In this document: piece after piece, positions 15,959-26,098 of the stretch
Layout of the letters: every line of letters begins with the position of its first letter
How positions within the stretch are numbered: position 1 is the first letter of the stretch
DNA from: Marivita sp046591575
Lineage (GTDB): Bacteria > Pseudomonadota > Alphaproteobacteria > Rhodobacterales > Rhodobacteraceae
Length of the DNA: 64,000 bases
Assembly (NCBI RefSeq): GCF_046591575.1
Contig: NZ_JBIQWA010000011.1
Span: 1 to 64,000, forward strand
Reading direction: 5' to 3'
The notes under the pieces: generated by a model
Told to the model about the DNA's origin: nothing
Databases searched by the model: none
What the model saw: the letters and a program-made list of their open reading frames with translations, nothing else
Made by a program: the position numbers and the translations under genes

Positions 15959-17350
15959 TCAGGCGATTTGCGGGCGCAGCCCTCCCATTTGGCGCTCTGC
16001 GACTTTGGCGGCGACCAACAGCGCGATCACCCAGCCGCTGGAGACCGCGACGCCGATGCCCAGCCAGACGCCCCAGACATCAAAGCCCAGAATTCCGATG
16101 AACACCCAGATAAAGAAAGCGACGCCAAAGCCCTGGCGGTAGATGCTGATCCAAAGCGTGTAGATCGGCTGTTTAAGCGCTTGCAAAAGCGAGTTTATCG
16201 AGAAGAGCATCATGTAAACCGGAAACAGGAAGCCATCGACCAGCAGATAGCTTGCGCCAATGGTGATCACGTCGGGGTCGGCCGTGAAAGGGCGCATCGC
16301 GTATTGGCCGCCGAACCACAAGAGCGGCATCGCGATAGCGGACATGGCAAAGCCGATTTTCCAGCAAAAGAACACGGCTTCCCGCACGCGGTCATAGTTT
16401 CTGGCCCCGAAATTTTGTCCAGCAATTGGCAGCAGCGCACCCGTCATGCCCAAGACCGGCAAAAGCAGGATCTGCTCGATACGCAACGCGACGCCGTAGG
16501 CGGCGATTGCCTCTTCGCCGAATTCCTTCAAGGCGAATTGCACCACAAAGCCAGAGACAAACATCACCAGCATGGCGGTGCTCGCGGGAGCCATCTGGGC
16601 TATGATGGCTTTGTAACAGTGCCAGTCGGGCACAAAGTCAGCCAGAGTTATCCGCGCCATCGTGTTTAACGCAAAGATGCGGGTCATCAGGAAAATCATC
16701 ACGCCGGTTTGGCTCAGGATGGTGGCGACCGCGATGCCGGTAAGGCCCAATCCGCCCCAAAGACCGGGAATGCCGAACATGAACAGCGGGTTCAGTGCGA
16801 TATTGGCGAAAAACGCAACCATAAGCGCGCGCTGCATGGACCGGCTGTCGCCATGGGCTTGCAGGATGCCATTGCCGCCATAGGCCAGAAGAAAACCGGG
16901 CAGGGCGAGGATTAGGAAGCTGAAATAGGTCAGCGCGGCATCCCGGTAGCCACCGGGTTCCGACACCAGCGCGATAAGATGGGGACCGCCGAAAAACCCG
17001 ATGACCATCAGGCTCAGTGTCGCCAGAGTGCCAAAGCTGAGCCCTTGGGCCGCCAGGTTGCGTGCGGCTGTGTTGTTCTTTTCCCCTTTGGCATTGCTGA
17101 CCAAAGCGCTGAGGCCCGAGCCAAGGCCAAAGCCGATGGACATCATGATGAAAAACGCCTGATATCCGATCGCCAGCCCGGCCTGTGCCTCGGTTGACAA
17201 CTGGCCCGCGTAGAAAACATCCACCACATTATACAGGGTCGCAAACAGCATCCCGAACGCGGCGGGAATGGCGAGTGTTTTGTAATGAGAGAGCATCGAC
17301 CCGGTCGTAAGATCGTCGTTTAGGGGCTGAGCCACGGATATTCCTGACAT
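15959..17350 (-). CDS. MATE family multidrug/toxin exporter
   Basis: 463 residues from the ATG at 17350; an upstream in-frame TTG at 17410 would add 20 residues, and neither has a good ribosome site. About twelve membrane helices in two six-helix halves are visible, starting with LAIPAAFGMLFATLYNVVDVFYAGQLS, the usual first MATE helix. MATE proteins export drugs or metabolites by Na+ or H+ antiport in the inner membrane. The substrate cannot be read from sequence. It is transcribed against rpoBC and rpsL. Confidence 0.85.
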   Translation of the reverse strand: MSGISVAQPLNDDLTTGSMLSHYKTLAIPAAFGMLFATLYNVVDVFYAGQLSTEAQAGLAIGYQAFFIMMSIGFGLGSGLSALVSNAKGEKNNTAARNLAAQGLSFGTLATLSLMVIGFFGGPHLIALVSEPGGYRDAALTYFSFLILALPGFLLAYGGNGILQAHGDSRSMQRALMVAFFANIALNPLFMFGIPGLWGGLGLTGIAVATILSQTGVMIFLMTRIFALNTMARITLADFVPDWHCYKAIIAQMAPASTAMLVMFVSGFVVQFALKEFGEEAIAAYGVALRIEQILLLPVLGMTGALLPIAGQNFGARNYDRVREAVFFCWKIGFAMSAIAMPLLWFGGQYAMRPFTADPDVITIGASYLLVDGFLFPVYMMLFSINSLLQALKQPIYTLWISIYRQGFGVAFFIWVFIGILGFDVWGVWLGIGVAVSSGWVIALLVAAKVAERQMGGLRPQIA

Positions 17351-17484
17351 GTCTGGCGTGCGAACACGGTCGTCCTTTATGTGCGATACACTGAATGGGA
17401 CAAGTTCCAAAGCGCTTAACGATGCAGGAGCCTGGCTGCGTATTTACATTGCCGTGACACTCTGTCCGCTGCTAAGGCACAGGA

Positions 17485-18390
17485 ATGTCCAAGCTTTCCG
17501 AAAACACGCGCGGTGCGATCTTGATGTGTCTGGCGATGGCGGCGTTCACCTTTGGGGATGCGGCGATCAAGGCAACCGGTGGCGCGATGCCGCTGTCGCA
17601 GCTTTTGGTGATACGGGGCATTCTTGCATCGGCGGCATTGCTGGGCATGGCATGGTATTTCAAAGGTCTGCAGCTGCGCCTGCCCAAACGCGATTGGCTT
17701 TTGATCGGCATCCGGGGGGTCGCCGAATCCGTGGCGGCGTTTTTCTTTCTGACGGCGCTGCTTGCAATGCCTTTGGCGAATGTAACCGCGCTTCTTCAGA
17801 TGTTGCCGCTGACAGTGACATTGGGGGGTGCGCTTGTTTTTCGAGAAGCGGTTGGCTGGCGGCGCTGGACGGCGATTGCCATCGGTTTTTGTGGAATGTT
17901 GCTGATTGTGCGCCCCGGAACCGAAGGCTTTACCGGGGCGTCGGTTTACGCGCTCTGCGCTGTGGGTGCGGTGACGGTTCGTGATTTGGTCACGCGGCGC
18001 ATTTCGGCGGATGCCCCGTCATTGACGGTGACATTTGTGTCGTCGGTTATGGTAATGCTGTTCGCCGCCGGGTGGTCGCTGGGACAGGATTGGGTGGTGC
18101 TGACGCCCCGGTTGACCGGTCTGGTTTTGCTGTCCACCAGCTTTATCATCGCCGCGTATCTGTGCAGCGTGATGGTCATGCGGGTTGGCGAGGTCAGCTT
18201 TGTGGCTCCGTTCCGCTACACTGGTTTGGTTTGGGCGCTGATCCTGGGGTTTGTTGTCTTTGGCGAATGGCCGGTGCCGCTGACGCTTCTGGGGGCGGCG
18301 ATCATTGTGTCAACGGGCGTGTTCAGCCTGCTGCGCGAGGCCCGGTTGAAGCGGCAGGTGCGAACGCCTGTTGCACCGCGTCAGCCGTAA
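17485..18390 (+). CDS. DMT superfamily (EamA) transporter
   Basis: 301 residues with ten predicted membrane helices in two EamA repeats (about 8-140 and 150-290). It begins MSKLSENTRGAILMCLAMAAFTFGDAAIKA, typical of the family. EamA proteins export amino acids, metabolites or other small compounds; the substrate is unknown. The 3' end overlaps the convergent glycosyltransferase gene by 68 bp. It is divergent from the MATE gene across a 134-bp gap. Confidence 0.85.
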   Translation: MSKLSENTRGAILMCLAMAAFTFGDAAIKATGGAMPLSQLLVIRGILASAALLGMAWYFKGLQLRLPKRDWLLIGIRGVAESVAAFFFLTALLAMPLANVTALLQMLPLTVTLGGALVFREAVGWRRWTAIAIGFCGMLLIVRPGTEGFTGASVYALCAVGAVTVRDLVTRRISADAPSLTVTFVSSVMVMLFAAGWSLGQDWVVLTPRLTGLVLLSTSFIIAAYLCSVMVMRVGEVSFVAPFRYTGLVWALILGFVVFGEWPVPLTLLGAAIIVSTGVFSLLREARLKRQVRTPVAPRQP

Positions 18391-19162
18391 GCGCAAAGCG
18401 GCGGTTCAGAAGGTCTATGTGATCCAGCGTCGGAGCATGAAAATCCGCGACGCTTGCTTTGCGCGTCTGACGCGAGTCGTTGTAGCCGTGATGCGCCCTT
18501 AGAAACATGGGCGGATCGGTAAAGGTGACCGTGGGCATGAACCGATTGATGCGGCTATGGGCAAAGTTCATCTGGCTTTGCCGGACCCCGCCCTGAACCG
18601 CCATCGCCTGTGCGACACCCAGATAGGGCGTCACGGTTTCCACCAGTTCAAAGCGATTGATCTGCGACGCGCGCACCGTGTAACCACGATTCCAGTCAAA
18701 GCCGACCAGGCGATTGCCCAGAACCAACGCGTCGCAATCACTGGCGGCCTTGCGCAGCTTTGCCACAAAATCCACCGCCAGGGCATCATCGTCATCATGA
18801 CGGACCTGCAAACACGGTTTGTTAATATGTTTGCGCGCGGCATTCAGCACCGATTGGCAGACCTGACGGTGCGGTGCGGGATCACGGGCCACGATCCGCG
18901 CTTGCGGCATGTCGTGCAGCAGTTTCTGCAATCTGGCGAAGTAGGGGTCCGGCAGGCAGCTTCCGACAAGAACAACGAGATCGAAATCCGGATCGGTCTG
19001 CGCTTTGAGCCCCGGCAGACAGAAATGTTCAAACAGCGACAGCCGCAGCTCCATGCGCTCTGGCTGGTACAAAGCGTTGCGGCGGTCCGCGACCGTGTTG
19101 TGATCCACCTGAAACCCGCCTTCAGCAGGATAGGAAAACCGGCAGAAAAGGATAACTTGCAT
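18323..19162 (-). CDS. Putative rhamnosyltransferase-like glycosyltransferase
   Basis: 279 residues from the ATG at 19162 (a GCAGGTC site lies upstream); an ATG at 19183 is the alternative. It starts MQVILFCRFSYPAEGGFQ, and has QTDPDFDLVVLVGSCLP and a DDDD metal-binding-type cluster (QVRHDDDDAL), which fits the family of putative rhamnosyl transferases (Pfam Rhamno_transf, GT-A-like fold). The sugar and acceptor are unknown. No other polysaccharide genes are nearby. It overlaps the end of the convergent EamA gene by 68 bp. Confidence 0.7.
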   Translation of the reverse strand: MQVILFCRFSYPAEGGFQVDHNTVADRRNALYQPERMELRLSLFEHFCLPGLKAQTDPDFDLVVLVGSCLPDPYFARLQKLLHDMPQARIVARDPAPHRQVCQSVLNAARKHINKPCLQVRHDDDDALAVDFVAKLRKAASDCDALVLGNRLVGFDWNRGYTVRASQINRFELVETVTPYLGVAQAMAVQGGVRQSQMNFAHSRINRFMPTVTFTDPPMFLRAHHGYNDSRQTRKASVADFHAPTLDHIDLLNRRFALTADAVQQAFAPAASTGPRAAG

Positions 19163-19246
19163 GACGTTTTGACCTGCGGACATGTGCTGTTTCTGATACC
19201 ACACCCTTGCATCGCAAACGCCTTGCATACAAGCACCGGGCGGCTG

Positions 19247-19275
19247 TTGACATGGTCTGCGACTCCCCATATACG
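19247..19275 (+). promoter_or_regulatory. Strong promoter of the rpsL-rpsG-fusA-tuf operon
   Basis: TTGACA (19247-19252), 17-bp spacer, TATACG (19270-19275). Transcription from near 19282 would give a roughly 250-nt leader before rpsL at 19535; I see no known riboswitch or gene in that leader. The same TATACG -10 appears before rpmC (31313) and before the IMPase-like gene (52436). Confidence 0.7.
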
Positions 19276-19534
19276 CCCGCTTAATTCGACGGGGGTGATC
19301 CCTCATTTGTCGATTTACATGACTGGAGCGGTCAAGATCCGGGCCAAACGCCCCGATCCTCTGGAAATGCACCGTATCGCTTTCGTTTTGGGAAGCGGAT
19401 GCGGTATTTTGCGTCGTTATTGTACGATACGGCGCGCAGTGAACAGAGCCATGCGGACGCGCGTGGTTTTTCGATAAACCCGCACGGGTCACCCCGTGCA
19501 CCACATATGTGAGCTACACGGGGAAAGAACCGGA

Positions 19535-19906
19535 ATGCCAACGATCCAACAGCTGATCCGCAAGCCGCGGCAGCCGAAAATCAAACGCTCGAAGTCGCAG
19601 CACCTTGAGCAGTGCCCGCAGAAGCGGGGCGTATGCACACGCGTCTATACAACCACTCCGAAAAAGCCGAACTCGGCGATGCGGAAAGTGGCCAAGGTGC
19701 GTTTGACCAATGGCTATGAAGTCATCAGCTATATCCCGGGCGAAAGCCACAACCTTCAGGAACACTCCGTCGTCCTGATCCGTGGCGGTCGTGTAAAAGA
19801 CCTTCCCGGTGTGCGCTATCACATCCTGCGTGGTGTTCTGGATACCCAGGGCGTCAAGGACCGGAAGCAACGCCGTTCGAAATATGGCGCGAAGCGTCCG
19901 AAGTAA
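19535..19906 (+). CDS. rpsL: 30S ribosomal protein S12
   Basis: 123 residues from the ATG at 19535 (MPTIQQLIRKPRQ), the exact family length; an upstream in-frame ATG would give an odd 13-residue extension. S12 monitors decoding at the A site. The two lysines linked to streptomycin response are wild type (TTTPKKPNSA and GGRVKDLPGVRYH). First gene of the str operon; 12 bp before rpsG. Confidence 0.98.
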   Translation: MPTIQQLIRKPRQPKIKRSKSQHLEQCPQKRGVCTRVYTTTPKKPNSAMRKVAKVRLTNGYEVISYIPGESHNLQEHSVVLIRGGRVKDLPGVRYHILRGVLDTQGVKDRKQRRSKYGAKRPK

Positions 19907-19918
19907 GAGGAATACCAG

Positions 19919-20389
19919 ATGTCTCGTCGTCACGCCGCAGAAAAACGCGAAGTCCTGCCCGATGCCAAATATGGTGATCGGGTTCTGACCAAGTTCATGA
20001 ACAACCTGATGATCGATGGTAAAAAATCGACCGCAGAACGCATTGTCTACAGCGCGCTGGATCGCGTTGAAAACAAGGTAAAGCGCGCGCCAGTGGAAAT
20101 CTTCCACGAGGCGTTGGACAACATCAAGCCGTCGGTCGAGGTTCGGTCCCGCCGGGTTGGTGGTGCGACATACCAGGTGCCTGTCGAAGTGCGCCCGGAG
20201 CGCCGCGAAGCCCTTGCCATCCGCTGGTTGATCAATGCCAGCCGGTCACGCAACGAAAATACAATGGAAGAGCGTCTTGCTGGCGAACTTCTGGATGCTG
20301 TGAATTCGCGCGGTTCTGCCGTGAAGAAACGCGAAGACACCCACAAGATGGCCGACGCGAACAAAGCGTTCAGCCACTACCGCTGGTAA
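19919..20389 (+). CDS. rpsG: 30S ribosomal protein S7
   Basis: 156 residues, standard length. S7 starts assembly of the 30S head and contacts tRNA at the E site; in E. coli it represses its own operon. Conserved segments include FMNNLMIDGKKSTAERIVY and GGATYQVPVEVRPERR, and the end is HKMADANKAFSHYRW. GAGGAAT precedes the ATG. It lies between rpsL and fusA in the usual order. Confidence 0.98.
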   Translation: MSRRHAAEKREVLPDAKYGDRVLTKFMNNLMIDGKKSTAERIVYSALDRVENKVKRAPVEIFHEALDNIKPSVEVRSRRVGGATYQVPVEVRPERREALAIRWLINASRSRNENTMEERLAGELLDAVNSRGSAVKKREDTHKMADANKAFSHYRW

Positions 20390-20404
20390 TAGGAGCCAAT
20401 ACAC

Positions 20405-22528
20405 ATGGCACGCGAATATCCTCTGGATCGCTACCGGAATTTCGGGATCATGGCGCATATCGACGCCGGCAAAACAACGATGACCGAACGGATCCTGTAT
20501 TACACCGGCAAGAACCACAAGATGGGCGAAACCCACGAGGGCGCGTCCACAATGGATTGGATGGAGCAGGAAGCCGAGCGCGGCATCACCATCACATCCG
20601 CTGCGACAACAACGTTCTGGCAGCGTCAGGAAGACCCGACGCCCGAGGGCACGTCTGAAACAAAGACACGTTTCAACATCATCGACACGCCCGGACACGT
20701 GGACTTCACCATTGAAGTTGAACGGTCCTTGGCGGTTCTGGATGGTGCGGTGGCTTTGCTTGACGGCAACGCGGGTGTTGAGCCCCAGACCGAAACCGTC
20801 TGGCGTCAGGCTGACCGCTATAGCGTCCCGCGTCTGGTGTTCGTCAACAAGATGGACAAGATCGGTGCTGACTTCTTCAACTGTGTCGAGATGGTCAAGG
20901 ATCGCACCGGCGGGACACCCTTGCCGATCGGTCTGCCGATCGGGTCGGAAGACACGCTGGAAGGCATGATCGACCTGATCAAGATGGAAGAATGGGTCTG
21001 GATCGGCGAAGATCTTGGCGCATCCTGGGAGCGCCGTCCCATCCGGGCAGAGCTTCAGGAGCTTGCCCAGAAATGGCGCGACAATATGATCGAGCTGGCC
21101 GTCGAAATGGACGACGACGCAATGGAAGCCTACCTCGAAGGCGAAGAGCCGGACGAGGCGACCCTGCGCAAGCTGATCCGTAAGGGCACGCTGTCTTTGT
21201 CGTTCTTCCCGATGTTGGCGGGTTCTGCCTTCAAAAACAAAGGTGTGCAGCCGCTTCTTAACGCAGTGGTTGATTTCCTGCCGGGTCCGCGCGACGTTCC
21301 GACGCTCATGGGCTTCTCGCCCGATGACGAAACGGAAACACGCGATATCCCGCGCGAGGCGTCTGACGACACCCCGTTCTCTGCGTTGGCGTTCAAGATC
21401 ATGAATGACCCGTTTGTCGGTTCGTTGACCTTTACCCGCATCTACTCGGGCAAGATCAACAAGGGCGACGGCATTCTGAACTCGACCAAAGGCAAGAAAG
21501 AGCGTGTCGGTCGTATGATGATCATGCACGCCATCGAGCGTGAAGAGATCGACGAGGCATTTGCAGGCGACATCATCGCGCTGGCAGGTCTGAAAGACAC
21601 CACGACAGGTGACACACTGTGTGCCACCAACGAGCCGGTGGTTCTTGAAACAATGACCTTCCCCGATCCGGTGATCGAGATTGCGGTTGAGCCAAAGACA
21701 AAAGCCGACCAGGAGAAAATGTCTCAGGGTCTGCAGCGTCTTGCGGCCGAAGATCCGTCCTTCCGTGTGGAAACTGATCTGGAATCCGGTCAGACCATCA
21801 TGAAGGGCATGGGCGAATTGCACCTCGATATCCTGGTTGATCGTCTGAAGCGCGAATTCAAGGTCGAAGCCAATATCGGTGCGCCGCAGGTGGCATACCG
21901 CGAGACCATCGGTCACGAGGTCGAACACACGTACACCCACAAGAAGCAGTCGGGTGGGTCCGGTCAGTTCGCCGAAGTGAAGATGATCATCTCGCCGACA
22001 GAGCCGGGCGAGGGCTATTCCTTCGAAAGCCGCATCGTCGGTGGGTCTGTGCCCAAGGAATACATCCCAGGTGTTGAAAAGGGCATCAAGTCCGTCATGG
22101 ACTCCGGTCCGCTTGCTGGCTTCCCTGTGATCGACTTCAAGGTCGCCTTGATCGACGGTAAGTTCCACGACGTGGACTCCTCGGTTCTGGCGTTTGAAAT
22201 CGCGGCACGGATGGGCATGCGCGAAGGCATGAAGAAAGCCGGGGCGAAACTGCTTGAGCCGATGATGAAGGTCGAAGTGATCACACCGGAAGACTATACC
22301 GGCGGCATCATTGGTGACCTGACCTCCCGTCGCGGTCAGGTGACCGGCCAGGAACCTCGCGGCAACGCGGTTGCCATCAACGCGATGGTGCCTTTGGCGA
22401 ATATGTTTGGCTACATCAACACGCTGCGCTCCATGTCTTCGGGCCGTGCGCAGTTTACGATGCAGTTCGATCACTACGACCCGGTCCCGCAGAACATCTC
22501 GGACGAGATCCAGTCGAAATACGCATAA
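20405..22528 (+). CDS. fusA: Elongation factor G
   Basis: 707 residues. EF-G is the GTPase that drives translocation. The G domain has AHIDAGKTTMTERILYYTG (P-loop, about 16-34), DTPGHVDF and NKMDK. Domains II-V follow, with the domain IV loop and a complete C-terminus ending QSKYA. The start ATG has AGGAGCC upstream, 15 bp after the rpsG stop. A REP pair fills the gap to tuf. Confidence 0.98.
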   Translation: MAREYPLDRYRNFGIMAHIDAGKTTMTERILYYTGKNHKMGETHEGASTMDWMEQEAERGITITSAATTTFWQRQEDPTPEGTSETKTRFNIIDTPGHVDFTIEVERSLAVLDGAVALLDGNAGVEPQTETVWRQADRYSVPRLVFVNKMDKIGADFFNCVEMVKDRTGGTPLPIGLPIGSEDTLEGMIDLIKMEEWVWIGEDLGASWERRPIRAELQELAQKWRDNMIELAVEMDDDAMEAYLEGEEPDEATLRKLIRKGTLSLSFFPMLAGSAFKNKGVQPLLNAVVDFLPGPRDVPTLMGFSPDDETETRDIPREASDDTPFSALAFKIMNDPFVGSLTFTRIYSGKINKGDGILNSTKGKKERVGRMMIMHAIEREEIDEAFAGDIIALAGLKDTTTGDTLCATNEPVVLETMTFPDPVIEIAVEPKTKADQEKMSQGLQRLAAEDPSFRVETDLESGQTIMKGMGELHLDILVDRLKREFKVEANIGAPQVAYRETIGHEVEHTYTHKKQSGGSGQFAEVKMIISPTEPGEGYSFESRIVGGSVPKEYIPGVEKGIKSVMDSGPLAGFPVIDFKVALIDGKFHDVDSSVLAFEIAARMGMREGMKKAGAKLLEPMMKVEVITPEDYTGGIIGDLTSRRGQVTGQEPRGNAVAINAMVPLANMFGYINTLRSMSSGRAQFTMQFDHYDPVPQNISDEIQSKYA

Positions 22529-22533
22529 CCCGC

Positions 22534-22593
22534 GGTGCGTGGGAAACCACGCACCCTACCCACCACTGTAGGATGTGTGCGCAGGCACGCACC
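22534..22593 (+). repeat. REP pair (BIME-like) between fusA and tuf
   Basis: Unit 1 (22534-22559) has arms GGTGCGTGG/CCACGCACC, a GAAA loop and the tail CTAC. Unit 2 (22568-22593) is an inverted, diverged copy starting GTAGGATGTG and ending CACGCACC. The two tails face each other across 8 bp, the head-to-head arrangement of BIMEs. No T-run follows. Confidence 0.65.
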
Positions 22594-22618
22594 GTGAGAC
22601 AAGAAAAAGGAGCCTACC

Positions 22619-23794
<1,176 letters not shown>

Positions 23795-23802
23795 AGGCAT
23801 TC

Positions 23803-23863
23803 GTAGGTCGGGCATGACCTGTCCGACCTACCGATTTTCCGGGACGGCTCCGCGCCGTCCTTT
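23803..23863 (+). terminator. Two terminator-like hairpins after tuf copy 2
   Basis: Hairpin 1: 11-bp stem GTAGGTCGGGC (23803-23813) / GTCCGACCTAC (23821-23831), then TTTT at 23835-23838. Hairpin 2: 7-bp stem GGACGGC (23842-23848) / GCCGTCC (23854-23860), then TTT. Together they probably end or strongly reduce str-operon transcription before the S10 cluster. Confidence 0.65.
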
Positions 23864-23878
23864 CCGGTTCGAAGAAGG

Positions 23879-23895
23879 CACAAGATGGTCTTGTG
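23879..23895 (+). promoter_or_regulatory. Small perfect hairpin in the rpsJ leader
   Basis: CACAAGA (23879-23885) / TCTTGTG (23889-23895) with a 3-nt loop, 40 bp before rpsJ. S10 operons are often feedback-controlled by L4 through leader structure; whether this hairpin takes part is unknown. Confidence 0.3.
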
Positions 23896-23934
23896 TGGTC
23901 CTCTCAACCGCAACGCCAATAAAGGCTAAGACCA

Positions 23935-24243
23935 ATGCAAAGCCAGACTATTCGCATTCGGCTCAAGGCGTTTGACTATCGTGTGCTCGACGCGTCGACA
24001 CAGGAAATCGTCAACACAGCCAAGCGGACCGGCGCGCAAGTGCGCGGCCCGATCCCGCTGCCGAACAAGATTGAGAAATTCACCGTTCTGCGGTCACCCC
24101 ATGTCAACAAAAAATCCCGCGACCAGTGGGAAATCCGCACGCACAAGCGGATGCTCGACATCGTGGATCCGACCCCGCAAACCGTTGACGCGTTGATGAA
24201 GCTCGACCTCGCCGCCGGCGTGGATGTCGAGATCAAGGTATAA
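23935..24243 (+). CDS. rpsJ: 30S ribosomal protein S10
   Basis: 102 residues, standard. S10 is part of the 30S head and, as NusE, joins NusB and NusG in antitermination complexes. The sequence has IRLKAFDYRVLDAS, GPIPLPNKIEKFTVLRSPHVNKKSRDQWEIRTHKR (residues 38-72 in part) and LDLAAGVDVEIKV at the end. First gene of the S10 cluster; 12 bp before rplC. Confidence 0.98.
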   Translation: MQSQTIRIRLKAFDYRVLDASTQEIVNTAKRTGAQVRGPIPLPNKIEKFTVLRSPHVNKKSRDQWEIRTHKRMLDIVDPTPQTVDALMKLDLAAGVDVEIKV

Positions 24244-24255
24244 GGGAGTATCAAC

Positions 24256-25110
24256 ATGATGCGCTCTGGTATCATCGCTAAGAAAGTCGGCATGACCCGG
24301 CTTTTCATGGAAGACGGAAAGCAGGTTCCCGTGACCGTCCTCCAACTCGACAAGCTTCAGGTGGTTGCACAACGCACACCTGACAAACATGGATATTCGG
24401 CTGTTCAGCTGGGCACCGGTTCGATCAAGGCAAAGCGCGTATCCAAGGCGATGCGTGGTCACTTTGCTGCGGCGAATGTAGAACCCAAGCGGAAGGTCGC
24501 GGAATTCCGCGTGGCCCCGGAAAACCTGATCAATGTGGGTGAAGAGATCACCGCTGACCATTACTTTGAAGGTCAGTTCGTGGACGTCTCTGGCACCTCG
24601 ATTGGTAAAGGCTTTGCCGGTGCGATGAAGCGTCATAATTTTGGCGGGTTGCGCGCGTCGCACGGTGTGTCTATTTCGCACCGTTCGCACGGCTCGACCG
24701 GTCAGTGTCAGGACCCCGGCAAAGTCTTCAAAGGCAAGAAGATGGCCGGTCACATGGGCGCTGTCAAAGTGACAACGCAGAACCTTCAGGTTGTGAAGAC
24801 AGACGCGGATCGCGGTATCATCATGATCAAAGGCGCTGTTCCCGGCTCTAAAGGCGGGTGGGTCACGGTCAAAGATGCCATGAAGAAGCCGACGCCGGAC
24901 AATGTCATTCTGCCCGCCGCGTTGCGGTCGGCAGGTGAGGAAGCCAAGCGTTTGGCCGAAGAAGCCGCAGCTCAGGCCGCCGCCGAGGAAGCCGCAGCAG
25001 CAGAGGCCGCCGCAGCCGAGGCAGCCGCCGCAGAAGAAGCCGCTTTGAAAGAGGCGGAAGCTGACATTGCAGCGGATGCTTCCGAAGAGAAGAAGGATGG
25101 TGACGCATGA
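24256..25110 (+). CDS. rplC: 50S ribosomal protein L3 with long Ala/Glu-rich tail
   Basis: 284 residues, about 75 longer than E. coli L3. The core (1-215) is canonical: MRSGIIAKKVGMTRLF, the loop toward the peptidyl-transferase centre with GGLRASHGVSISHRSHGSTGQCQDPGK, and KKMAGHMG. Residues about 225-284 form a low-complexity helix of Ala, Glu and Lys, predicted to be a solvent-exposed coil; tails of this kind occur in L3 of Rhodobacterales. GGGAG lies 7 nt before the ATG. Its stop overlaps the rplD start (ATGA). Confidence 0.96.
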   Translation: MMRSGIIAKKVGMTRLFMEDGKQVPVTVLQLDKLQVVAQRTPDKHGYSAVQLGTGSIKAKRVSKAMRGHFAAANVEPKRKVAEFRVAPENLINVGEEITADHYFEGQFVDVSGTSIGKGFAGAMKRHNFGGLRASHGVSISHRSHGSTGQCQDPGKVFKGKKMAGHMGAVKVTTQNLQVVKTDADRGIIMIKGAVPGSKGGWVTVKDAMKKPTPDNVILPAALRSAGEEAKRLAEEAAAQAAAEEAAAAEAAAAEAAAAEEAALKEAEADIAADASEEKKDGDA

Positions 25111-25724
25111 AACTCGACGTGATCAAACTGGACGGCGGCAAGGCCGGGTCGGTCGAGCTGGGTGATGAGGTCTTTGGCCTTGAGCCCCGCGCCGATATCC
25201 TGCACCGTGTCGTCCGCTGGCAGCGCAACAAGGCGCAGCAAGGCACCCATAAGGTGAAAACCCGGTCCGAAGTCAGCTATTCGACCAAGAAGATCTATCG
25301 CCAGAAGGGCACCGGTGGCGCACGCCACGGCGCGCGCTCTGCACCGATCTTTCGCGGTGGTGGCATCTACAAAGGCCCGGTTCCGCGCAGCCACGCGCAT
25401 GACCTTCCCAAGAAGGTGCGCAAGCTGGGTCTCATGCACGCGTTGTCCGCCAAGGTCAAAGAAGGCTCGCTTGTCGTCATCGACAACATCGAGTCCGACG
25501 GCAAAACGGCGGCTCTGGCCAAGCAGGTCAAAAACCTGGGCTGGAAGCGCGCGTTGATCATCGACGGGGCAGAGGTGAACGAGAACTTCGCCAAAGCGGC
25601 CGCGAATATCGAAGGTCTCGATGTTCTGCCGTCGATGGGCGCAAACGTCTATGACATCCTCAAGCGCGACACTCTGGTGTTGACGAAGGCGGGTGTCGAA
25701 GCACTGGAGGCTCGGTTGAAATGA
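25107..25724 (+). CDS. rplD: 50S ribosomal protein L4
   Basis: 205 residues. L4 lines the exit tunnel and in many bacteria represses the S10 operon. The tunnel loop region KIYRQKGTGGARHGARSAPIFRGGG lies near residues 61-85. It overlaps rplC and rplW by 4 bp each (ATGA), which indicates translational coupling. Confidence 0.97.
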   Translation: MKLDVIKLDGGKAGSVELGDEVFGLEPRADILHRVVRWQRNKAQQGTHKVKTRSEVSYSTKKIYRQKGTGGARHGARSAPIFRGGGIYKGPVPRSHAHDLPKKVRKLGLMHALSAKVKEGSLVVIDNIESDGKTAALAKQVKNLGWKRALIIDGAEVNENFAKAAANIEGLDVLPSMGANVYDILKRDTLVLTKAGVEALEARLK

Positions 25725-26017
25725 GCGCGAAAGCAGAACATTACGACGTGATCCGCAAGCCGATCATCACCGAGAAGACCACAATGGCGTCCGAGAATGG
25801 TGCCGTGGTGTTCGAAGTGGCCATCGACGCCAACAAACCGCAGATCAAAGCGGCTGTTGAGGCGCTGTTTGGTGTGTCGGTCAAAGCGGTCAACACGACG
25901 ATCACCAAGGGCAAGACCAAACGCTTTCGGGGGACTATGGGTCGCCGGAAAGACGTGAAGAAGGCCTACGTGACGTTGGTTGAGGGTAACACCATCGATG
26001 TGTCTACCGGTCTTTGA
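25721..26017 (+). CDS. rplW: 50S ribosomal protein L23
   Basis: 98 residues. L23 sits at the tunnel exit and docks trigger factor and SRP. It has YDVIRKPIITEKTT and the loop KGKTKRFRGTMGRRKDVKKAYVTL. It is normally followed directly by rplB; here a strong terminator, a protein-kinase gene and repeats separate the two by 1.7 kb. Confidence 0.97.
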   Translation: MSAKAEHYDVIRKPIITEKTTMASENGAVVFEVAIDANKPQIKAAVEALFGVSVKAVNTTITKGKTKRFRGTMGRRKDVKKAYVTLVEGNTIDVSTGL

Positions 26018-26052
26018 TCGGTTCGGGCTGAGACCCGGTTTAAGAGAATGAG

Positions 26053-26085
26053 AAAGCCCCTCGCCAGTGATGGCGGGGGGCTTTT
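26053..26085 (+). terminator. Intrinsic terminator after rplW
   Basis: 13-bp stem AAAGCCCCTCGCC (26053-26065) / GGCGGGGGGCTTT (26072-26084) with one G-T pair and a 6-nt loop, followed by a T. It ends the rpsJ-rplCDW transcript before the kinase insert. Confidence 0.8.
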
Positions 26086-26098
26086 GTTGTGGTGTGAG

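Noticed and set aside
20246..22474. 742-codon minus-strand open frame opposite fusA
   Set aside because: Shadow of fusA: the complementary frame of highly biased codons stays open by composition. No plausible domains.
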